From JBLHKS01 sp047620505 (GTDB taxonomy: Bacteria; Verrucomicrobiota; Verrucomicrobiia; Verrucomicrobiales; DEV007), in assembly GCA_047620505.1 (NCBI GenBank), contig JBLHKS010000212.1, positions 1 through 12,124 of the forward strand: DNA of 12,124 nt, written 5' to 3'. The translations under genes and the position numbers were made by a program. Shown piece by piece: positions 6,373 through 12,124 of this stretch (its first letter is position 1; each line of letters begins with the position of its first letter). The notes beneath the pieces were generated by a model. It was not told where the DNA came from and searched no databases. It saw only the letters and a list, made by a program, of their open reading frames with translations.

Positions 6373-6897
6373 ATGCCGGATCCAGACTTAACCTTGACGC
6401 GACGACACCCTGCGGTGTTACTCGTCGAAGTGTTTCGGATTCCCTCCATTCGTCTGTCGATCGTGGTCTCTGCGCTCCTGATGTGGACGCTGGCGGGCCA
6501 GCATGACGCTTTGCTCGATCTGCTGCACATCCATCACCAGCACGAGAATCAGCCCGCGCAGACAGGGCATTCCCACGGCCACGATGCCGTCGAGGTAGCC
6601 GAGCATGGACATGGGCATGAGCACGATGACCATCATCACCACGACCGCCTGCCTCTCACGATTCCCGACGCCGATCTTGACGCGACGATTCTCCCGGCTG
6701 CCCAGCAGCTGCTGACCAAGTCCGCCGACGATGGACCGCAACTGGATCTGGCGACGGTCGTTGAGCATCGCGATTTCGCGCCAGAGCCGACGCCACCGTG
6801 GACGGTGAATCTTTCAGGTTCGCCGCCGGGGAAGGCCCCGGTTTTACGGTTTCTCGCGCACTGCGTTCAGTCGAACGCTCCTCCAGCGCTTTCCTGA
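6373..6897 (+). CDS. His-rich, probably membrane-anchored protein of the metal cluster, 174 aa
   Basis: ATG at 6373, TGA at 6895-6897. A hydrophobic stretch at about 24-41 (IPSIRLSIVVSALLMWTL) could act as a membrane anchor or uncleaved signal. It is followed at 52-90 by a dense histidine region (HIHHQHE, HSHGH, EHGHGHEHDDHHHH). The C-terminal part ends with PVLRFLAHCVQSNAPPALS, which includes one cysteine and looks conserved in style. I cannot name a family. The His region strongly suggests metal binding, likely on the periplasmic side, as a chaperone or buffer for the RND pump encoded next. Later in-frame starts (GTG at codon 20, ATG at codon 37) are possible; I keep the first ATG because it retains the hydrophobic segment. 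A palindromic CAGCAGCTGCTG (6703-6714) encodes QQLL here. Confidence 0.7.
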   Translation: MPDPDLTLTRRHPAVLLVEVFRIPSIRLSIVVSALLMWTLAGQHDALLDLLHIHHQHENQPAQTGHSHGHDAVEVAEHGHGHEHDDHHHHDRLPLTIPDADLDATILPAAQQLLTKSADDGPQLDLATVVEHRDFAPEPTPPWTVNLSGSPPGKAPVLRFLAHCVQSNAPPALS

Positions 6898-6941
6898 CAA
6901 CACCTGAGTTCGTCCACTTTCCGGGCGGCTGGTGTTGTTTT
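6897..6941 (+). terminator. Possible intrinsic terminator overlapping the His-rich gene stop
   Basis: ACAACACC at 6897-6904 pairs with GGTGTTGT at 6931-6938 (eight perfect pairs, 26-base loop), and a TTTT run follows at 6938-6941. The long loop weakens the call. Confidence 0.35.
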
Positions 6942-6957
6942 CGTTAGGGCATGCCCC

Positions 6958-6976
6958 GCGCGCCTCTGCGCGCTTT
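6958..6976 (+). terminator. Second hairpin downstream of the His-rich gene
   Basis: GCGCGC (6958-6963), loop CTCT, GCGCGC (6968-6973), then TTTAGC. Six G-C pairs with a four-base loop and a brief T run form a compact stem. With the preceding hairpin it would separate the His-rich transcript from the RND operon. Confidence 0.4.
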
Positions 6977-7157
6977 AGCATCGCCTTTTCTTGATTTCCT
7001 CCGATGCGCGCGTCTCGCCGCGTCCCTCTTTTTTGACCAAATTCCATTCAACTTTCATGCACTTTTTAACGACTTTCCTAATCACAAACGCCTTGGCGAC
7101 GACCGCCGCTATCGCCCGGCATCAAGTCCACTCATTGACATCGAAACCATTCAAAAA
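6977..7157 (+). promoter_or_regulatory. Leader region of the RND efflux operon
   Basis: This stretch is less GC-rich than the genes, with AT-rich runs such as CTTTTCTTGATTT and ACTTTTTAACGACTTTCC. It is the likely promoter region for the three-gene efflux operon if the hairpins just upstream stop transcription. A frame is open through it (from an ATG at 6951), but the encoded peptide lacks a signal and precedes a perfect lipoprotein start, so I treat it as non-coding. I see no confident -35/-10 pair. Confidence 0.35.
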
Positions 7158-8537
7158 ATGAAATCTACGCACTCTACTAGACAAAAGACTTCCCGATTCG
7201 CTTGGTCGTCCGTGGCAATCGCCCTCGCATTGGGCGCGCTCACGGGATGCCAGACCTACAAACGCAAACCTGTGGACCTTTCGGCCCACGTCGGCGATTG
7301 GGAGGATCGCGGGCCGGCTCACGAGAAGGTACAAACTTTCGCCAAGCGACTCGGCGAAGCTTCACCTCAGTCGAAGACTTTTAACCCGAAAGACGGCCTT
7401 TCGCTGAGCGAGGGTGAAACGGTCGCGCTGGTGTACAACCCCGATCTTCGGATCGCGCGGCTGCGGGCGGATGTCGCCAAGGCTACGGCTGAGTATGCCG
7501 GCCTTTGGGACGACCCCCAACTCAGCATCGACGTCCTCAATATCACCTCGAACGTTCCGGACCCTTGGGTCGTTGGCTCGGCTCTGGCGTTCACGATCCC
7601 GATTTCCGGCCGGCTTCAGGTGGAAAAGGCGAGGGCGGAAGCAGCGATGCACGCCGAACTCGAACGAGTAGCTGAGTCCGAGTGGACGATCGTCCGGGAT
7701 CTTCGTGAAAACTGGCTTTCGTGGTCGGCGGAGCGGTATCGATTCGAGCAGACTGAAGCGGTTCTTACAGAGCTGGACTCCATCATCGAGTCGACGAACC
7801 GGCTTGCCGAGGGAGGCGAGATGCCCCGAACGGAGGCCGCCCTGTTCGTCATCGAACGGGAAAGCCGGCGAACCGAACTGGCGCGGTTGAAGGGAGAAGT
7901 GGCCGAGGGCGAGCAGCAGCTGCGCGCTCTGCTGGGACTTTCCCCGAAGGCGCCCTTGAATCTGGTCCCGGCGCTTTCCGCCGTGCGGGATTCGTCAGCC
8001 AAGGAGGAGCCGTCCGAGTCCAACCTCACGCTGGCCCGGCTTCTAAGCGAGTATGAGGTCGCCGAGCAGACGCTGTTGCGCGAAATCAAGAAACAATATC
8101 CTGACCTGACTTTCGGAGCGCAGGGCGAGAGCGATGAAGGCCAGTCGCGCATCGGATTCGTTGGAGCGATCCCGATCCCCATTCTGAATTCGAACAAGGG
8201 CGGAATTGCCGAAGCGCGCGCCGAACGAGAGCTGGCGCGGGCCGCCTACGAGACGGGGTACGAACGCGTCGCCGGACGCATTGCCGCGCTTCAGGCCCGT
8301 TTGCAGGGCATCCGCTCCCGCCGGAAGTCGATCGACGAAACGCTGGTTCCACTGGTTGACCGGCAGATCGCGGACGCCCGGCAGCTGCTGGAACTGGGCG
8401 AAGGCGGCAGTCTTGTGTTGTTGGAGAGCCTCCTGCGCGCTCACGAAGCGAAGATGACGCTCATCGACACCCAACTCGACGACGCCAAAACGAATAGCGA
8501 GATCCGGTATCTGCTCGGTCTCGAAACCCGCGATTGA
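7158..8537 (+). CDS. CusC/CzcC-like outer-membrane efflux lipoprotein (TolC family)
   Basis: The outer-membrane channel of a tripartite RND metal pump, 459 residues. I choose the ATG at 7158 rather than the upstream ATG at 6951 because it gives an ideal lipoprotein signal: positive N-terminus, hydrophobic core, and lipobox LTGC with the lipid cysteine at residue 31. Two OEP repeats follow, about 82-265 (ALVYNPDLRIARLRADVAKA, then QVEKARAEAAMH) and about 290-457 (YPDLTFGAQGE, PIPILNSNKGGIAEARAERE). Each contains the alternating helical and strand segments of TolC/NodT proteins. Length fits the family. No Shine-Dalgarno sequence is evident; CAAAAA precedes the ATG. It is first of three genes, 26 bases before the adaptor start. 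Metal preference cannot be read from this subunit. Confidence 0.88.
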   Translation: MKSTHSTRQKTSRFAWSSVAIALALGALTGCQTYKRKPVDLSAHVGDWEDRGPAHEKVQTFAKRLGEASPQSKTFNPKDGLSLSEGETVALVYNPDLRIARLRADVAKATAEYAGLWDDPQLSIDVLNITSNVPDPWVVGSALAFTIPISGRLQVEKARAEAAMHAELERVAESEWTIVRDLRENWLSWSAERYRFEQTEAVLTELDSIIESTNRLAEGGEMPRTEAALFVIERESRRTELARLKGEVAEGEQQLRALLGLSPKAPLNLVPALSAVRDSSAKEEPSESNLTLARLLSEYEVAEQTLLREIKKQYPDLTFGAQGESDEGQSRIGFVGAIPIPILNSNKGGIAEARAERELARAAYETGYERVAGRIAALQARLQGIRSRRKSIDETLVPLVDRQIADARQLLELGEGGSLVLLESLLRAHEAKMTLIDTQLDDAKTNSEIRYLLGLETRD

Positions 8538-8563
8538 AAATCCGCACAGCATCTACAAAGCAA

Positions 8564-9880
8564 ATGAAACGATTCTATTTTCTGACGATTTTCTCGATTG
8601 CGGCGGCGCTGTTGTTGCCCGCCTGCAACCGGGACAAGGGCCACGGTCACGAACATGCGGAACCCGCCGAAGAGGCCGCCGGTGAGGATCCCACGAACCG
8701 GGTGGAGATTCCGGCCACCGTTCGCAACAACCTTGGCATCACCTTCGCCGGAGTGGAGCGACGAAATGTCGAAACGACGATCCGAGTGCCCGGCGCCTTC
8801 GAGCTGGAGCCGCTTGCCCGACACGAGCACCGCGTCTTCTCACCCGGACAGGTGGAGTTCGCCGTCGCTGAACTCGACAGCGTGGAAGAGGGTACGCTCC
8901 TCTACCGTTTCCGTTCCCCGAATTGGCTGGAATTGCAGTCGCAGATCGAACTGGCATCGGCTTCGCTGGAACAGGCGAAAACTCAGTATGACGCCGTTTC
9001 AGAGAGACTGAAATCTCTCCAGACCGCCAATTTCAAAAATGCGGAGTTGGAAGCCAGAGCCGCGGAATTGAAAGGCGAACTCACTAAACAGGAGGCCGAA
9101 ATGCAGGCTTCGCTGAATCGCGCGGTCCGTCTCTGGAACTTTCACTACCCTACCGGAGCCGAAAAAATGACGTCGGCGGATCTGCTCGCCGAATCGGAGA
9201 AAGACGGGCGAACCCTGCCATTCTACCAGACGATCTCCAGTATCGAAGTTCGCGCGACCAAACCCGGGTTTGTCGAATCTCTCGCGGTGACGAACGGGAC
9301 ATTTGTGGAAGCGGCGACGCTCATCCTGACGACTGTCGATCCGTCGAAAGTGCGATTTCGTGCGCTGGGGCTCCAAAGCGATCTTGGCAAGTTTAACGAA
9401 GCATCGACGGTCCGCATTGTTCCTCCCCAGAGTAGCTCCACGGATATCAATGAAGGGATCGTGGCGCACCTCCATCTTGGATTGTCAGCCGATCCAATTC
9501 AGCGAACGATCACACTTTTCGCCCATCCTGAAGAAGTGCCTCCATGGGTTCGCCCCGGTGTGTCTGCCTTTCTCGAAGTGGCCTCCGAATCAACCGGGGG
9601 AATCGTGCTCGCCATCCCGCGTTCGTCGGTGGTGAAGGACGGCATCACCCACGTCTTTTTCAAGCGCGATCCGGACGACAGGAACAAGGCAATCCGGGTC
9701 GAAGCGGACCTCGGAGTTGATGACGGCCGCTGGATCGAGGTTCAGAGCGGAGTCGGGCCAAACGACGAGGTCGTTCTCGCTGGCGCTTACGAATTGAAAC
9801 TCGCCACGTCCATGAGCGGAGCATCCCAGAAAGGCGGGCACTTCCACGCGGACGGAACCTATCATATCGAAGAGGACTAA
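8564..9880 (+). CDS. CusB/CzcB-like periplasmic adaptor lipoprotein of an RND metal efflux pump
   Basis: 438 residues. It links the inner-membrane pump to the outer-membrane channel. ATG at 8564 is chosen over a TTG at 8534 because it gives a clean lipoprotein signal with lipobox LPAC and the lipid cysteine at 21. A His patch (GHGHEHAE, 26-33) directly follows the lipid site. Segments: barrel-sandwich halves at about 90-115 and 226-257 (ATKPGFVESLAVTNGTFVEA), alpha-hairpin at about 119-190 (QSQIELASASLEQAKTQYDA), beta-barrel at about 262-340, membrane-proximal part to about 415. The C-terminus GGHFHADGTYHIEED adds three histidines, as in several heavy-metal adaptors. It lies 26 bases after the channel gene and 6 before the pump gene. 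Confidence 0.9.
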   Translation: MKRFYFLTIFSIAAALLLPACNRDKGHGHEHAEPAEEAAGEDPTNRVEIPATVRNNLGITFAGVERRNVETTIRVPGAFELEPLARHEHRVFSPGQVEFAVAELDSVEEGTLLYRFRSPNWLELQSQIELASASLEQAKTQYDAVSERLKSLQTANFKNAELEARAAELKGELTKQEAEMQASLNRAVRLWNFHYPTGAEKMTSADLLAESEKDGRTLPFYQTISSIEVRATKPGFVESLAVTNGTFVEAATLILTTVDPSKVRFRALGLQSDLGKFNEASTVRIVPPQSSSTDINEGIVAHLHLGLSADPIQRTITLFAHPEEVPPWVRPGVSAFLEVASESTGGIVLAIPRSSVVKDGITHVFFKRDPDDRNKAIRVEADLGVDDGRWIEVQSGVGPNDEVVLAGAYELKLATSMSGASQKGGHFHADGTYHIEED

Positions 9881-9886
9881 GAAAAA

Positions 9887-12124
9887 ATGCTCTCAAAACT
9901 AATCAAATTCTCCCTGGATCGCGCAGCGCTGATCCTGCTGATGGCCGTCGTCCTACTGGTTACAGTCGTCCTGCGGCTCAATTCTACTTCAGTTGACGTC
10001 TTTCCCGAATTGAACGCGCCCACGGTGGTCATCATGACCGAGGCCCCCGGTCTGGCCGCGGACGAGGTCGAACAGTACGTCACGTTCCCGATCGAAACCT
10101 CGGTCAACGGAATGCCGGGCGTGCGTCGCGTTCGCACCACGAGCGCCATTGGATTGTCCGTCGCCTACGTCGAGTTCGACTGGGACATGGACATCATGAC
10201 CGCCCGGCAGCTCGTGTCCGAGCGCCTCGATTCGGTGCGCGAAGACTTGCCGGAAGATGCTCACGCGGAGATGACGCCGATAACGTCGATCACCGGCGAA
10301 ATCATGTTGTTGGCGGTGTCGTCCCCGGATGGGACGATGACCGACTTGGAGATTCGGGCGTTTGCCGAATATGAACTGAGAAACAAGTTGCTCGCCATTC
10401 CAGGGGTGGCCCAGATCTCGGTGATTGGAGGCGAACTCCCGGAATATCAGGTTGTCGTCAAACAGGACAAACTGCGTCTTTACGGACTGACCATCGAGGA
10501 TGTGGCGCAAGCCGCCGCCGCTTCACACAGCACGCTCAGCGCGGGATACATTCCGGACATCGACTCGCTGGAGATGCCGGTTCGCCAAAGCGGACGGGTA
10601 CGATCCGTCAAGGATGTGGCCGGAACCATCATCAAGTATCAAGACCAGTTCCCGGTGACGATTGGCCAGGTTGCGGACGTACGGATGGGTGCGGCTCCGA
10701 AACGCGGCACCGGCGCGGACGGCGGAAAACCCGCCGTCGTGATGACCGTTCAGAAGGCGCCGAGAACCAACACGCTGGGTATCACCGAGCAGATCGACCA
10801 GATGCTGGACGACCTCGAGCCCTCTCTGCCCGCGGGAATGAAGGTGAACCGGCAAATCTTCCGGCAGGCCGATTTCATCAAATTGTCCGTGGAGAATGTG
10901 ATGCACGCCCTGCGCGACGCCGCGATCATCGTTTCGGTCATTCTCATCCTGTTCCTCCTCAACGTACGCACGACGTTGATTACGCTCACCGCCATCCCAC
11001 TCTCGCTGGCGGTCGGGCTCCTTGCCTTCGATTGGCTGCACATGACCATCAACGTGATGACGCTTGGCGGTTTGGCGATCGCCGTCGGCAGCCTGGTGGA
11101 CGACGCGATCATCGACGTCGAAAACGTATTCCGGCGCTTGAATCAGAACGCCGCCTTGCCTGAGTCCGAGCAACGCCCCCGCCTGTCCGTCATCCTGGAC
11201 GCGAGTAACGAAATCCGGCCGGCCATGGTTTTCGCCACCGCCATTATCGTGCTGGCGTTTTTACCGCTCATGTTTCTCCAAGGGATCGAAGGGCGCTTCT
11301 TCCGCCCGCTCGGCATCGCGTTCGCCGTATCCATCGTCGCATCCCTGCTGGTGGCCCTGACGGTAACGCCTGCAATGTGCCGCTACTTGATGAAAGGGCG
11401 CAAAGGTCACTCGGAGTCGGAGTCAGGGGACGCGTGGCTCGTTCGCTTGCTCAAGCGGTTCTACCGGCCATTAGTCGTTTGGGCGATCCGGTTCAGGAAA
11501 CTGGTCATCCTCACGGCGGTCCTAATCACTGCCGGAGCGATCTGGTTAGGCAGCACGTTTGGCACATCGTTTCTTCCGGAGTTCAACGAGGGCACCTTCA
11601 CGGTGGGGCTCTTCGCGACGCCGGGCACGTCTTTGAAGGCCAGCGACAGGATCGCCAGTTCCGTCGAGCAGCAGCTGCTGGCGCTGGAGGGCGTCAAAAG
11701 CGTAACCCGCCGGACGGGACGGGCGGAGCGTGACGAACACGCCGAACCCGTCAGCAATTCGGAGATTGACGTGACCGTCAAGCCTGGCTTCAAGAAAGAG
11801 GAGGTGCGGGCGCAGATCAGCCAGATTCTGGAGAGCGTGCCCGGAGTCACCACCAACATCGGACAGCCAATCGAGCACCGGCTCAGCCACATCCTTTCGG
11901 GCACACCGGCCGCCATCGCGATCAACGTCTACGGCGACGACCTCCCGACGCTTCGGTTGATCGCCAAGGAAATCGAAGGGGTTCTCAAGCCGTTGCTGGG
12001 AGCCCGGGACGTGGCCGCGAGCCGGGAGGTAATGATTCAGTCCCTGCCGGTACGCTACCGTCCCGAGGATCTGGCCGCTTTTGGCCTCACGCCGCTCTCC
12101 GCCGCCCAGCAGGTGCGCGACTCG
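9887..12124 (+). CDS. CusA/CzcA-like heavy-metal RND efflux pump, 3' end beyond window
   Basis: The inner-membrane, proton-driven pump of the tripartite system. The first 746 codons are present of an expected 1,030-1,060. It starts LSKLIKFSLDRAALILLMAV (first membrane helix) with the porter-domain opening SVDVFPELNAPTVVIMTEAP. The proton-relay helix is at 403-413 (SLVDDAIIDVEN) with D405, D406, D410 and E412; D405 and E412 line up with E. coli CusA numbering. A second-half helix follows at about 534-552, then LPEFNEGTFTVGLFATPGTS and the family signature TGRAERDEHAEPV. The three CusA substrate methionines appear to be absent (see findings), so the metal is uncertain, though the copA neighbour favours Cu/Ag. 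ATG follows GAAAAA with no Shine-Dalgarno sequence. Confidence 0.93.
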   Translation, partial: MLSKLIKFSLDRAALILLMAVVLLVTVVLRLNSTSVDVFPELNAPTVVIMTEAPGLAADEVEQYVTFPIETSVNGMPGVRRVRTTSAIGLSVAYVEFDWDMDIMTARQLVSERLDSVREDLPEDAHAEMTPITSITGEIMLLAVSSPDGTMTDLEIRAFAEYELRNKLLAIPGVAQISVIGGELPEYQVVVKQDKLRLYGLTIEDVAQAAAASHSTLSAGYIPDIDSLEMPVRQSGRVRSVKDVAGTIIKYQDQFPVTIGQVADVRMGAAPKRGTGADGGKPAVVMTVQKAPRTNTLGITEQIDQMLDDLEPSLPAGMKVNRQIFRQADFIKLSVENVMHALRDAAIIVSVILILFLLNVRTTLITLTAIPLSLAVGLLAFDWLHMTINVMTLGGLAIAVGSLVDDAIIDVENVFRRLNQNAALPESEQRPRLSVILDASNEIRPAMVFATAIIVLAFLPLMFLQGIEGRFFRPLGIAFAVSIVASLLVALTVTPAMCRYLMKGRKGHSESESGDAWLVRLLKRFYRPLVVWAIRFRKLVILTAVLITAGAIWLGSTFGTSFLPEFNEGTFTVGLFATPGTSLKASDRIASSVEQQLLALEGVKSVTRRTGRAERDEHAEPVSNSEIDVTVKPGFKKEEVRAQISQILESVPGVTTNIGQPIEHRLSHILSGTPAAIAINVYGDDLPTLRLIAKEIEGVLKPLLGARDVAASREVMIQSLPVRYRPEDLAAFGLTPLSAAQQVRDS
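11669..11680. repeat. CAGCAGCTGCTG palindrome in the RND pump gene
   Basis: Fourth copy of the 12-base core in the window, here read as QQLL. Common codons could explain it, so its link with the PAAAG copies is uncertain. Confidence 0.4.

Noticed and set aside
6951..7157. N-terminal extension of the outer-membrane channel from the ATG at 6951
   Set aside because: It would add 69 residues before an ideal lipoprotein signal and bury the lipobox, and the region overlaps a hairpin.
7136..7164. TTGACA at 7136-7141 as a -35 box
   Set aside because: A -10 box at normal spacing would fall on the start codon of the channel gene (ATG at 7158), so it cannot drive that gene normally.
10523..11173. Minus-strand frame of 216 codons opposite the RND pump gene
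   Set aside because: It is opposite a clear RND protein with an intact proton relay. The composition (runs of D, R, H, V) is that of a mirror frame.
1..12124. Search for CRISPR arrays, tRNA or rRNA genes, and intact insertion sequences
   Set aside because: I saw no regularly spaced repeats, no tRNA-like cloverleaf sequence and no transposase.

Overview
The window looks like part of a chromosome or large plasmid of a GC-rich Gram-negative bacterium. It encodes two lipoproteins of a tripartite efflux pump and a signal-peptide-bearing secreted protein. Codons favour G or C at third positions, and the main genes lack clear Shine-Dalgarno sequences. The protein style (double heavy-metal-binding-domain copper ATPase, His-rich small proteins, SD-poor starts) would fit the PVC group such as Verrucomicrobiota. 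That is a weak inference, because there is no marker gene here.

Layout. (1) Bases 1 to about 2,300 are an accessory, partly decayed region. It holds the C-terminal end of a possible DUF3987-like replication protein (plus strand, cut by the window edge), a minus-strand remnant resembling a DnaB N-terminal domain, a proline-rich 96-residue protein, a possible 47-residue ORF, and a minus-strand 104-residue ORF that resembles the beginning of PHP-domain/AAA ATPases but stops soon after the TDH motif. (2) Bases 2,333 to 6,249 are a minus-strand metal cluster. In transcription order it encodes a secreted Asp-box (BNR) beta-propeller protein, a 46-residue lipoprotein, and a full-length CopA-type P1B ATPase. 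(3) Bases 6,373 to 12,124 are divergent plus-strand genes: a His-rich, probably membrane-anchored protein, then a CusC/CzcC-like outer-membrane lipoprotein, a CusB/CzcB-like adaptor lipoprotein, and a CusA/CzcA-like RND pump that runs off the right edge. The last three are tightly spaced (26 and 6 bases between genes) and form an operon.

How the genes work together. CopA should move Cu(I), and perhaps Ag(I), from cytoplasm to periplasm. The RND trio would then carry metal across the outer membrane. His-rich stretches recur in CopA (N-terminus), the small lipoprotein (C-terminus), the 174-residue protein (middle) and the adaptor (after the lipid cysteine and at the tail), so metal handling is the shared theme. 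No CueR, CsoR or CusRS-type regulator is in the window. The 123-base divergent gap at 6250-6372 contains two perfect inverted repeats and is the best place for shared control.

Most notable are: a repeated palindromic motif (core CAGCAGCTGCTG, four copies), two of which encode an identical PAAAG insert in two unrelated proteins; the lack of the CusA methionine triad in the RND pump; the BNR propeller with a CxCC motif sitting in a copper cluster; and the truncated PHP/ATPase start.
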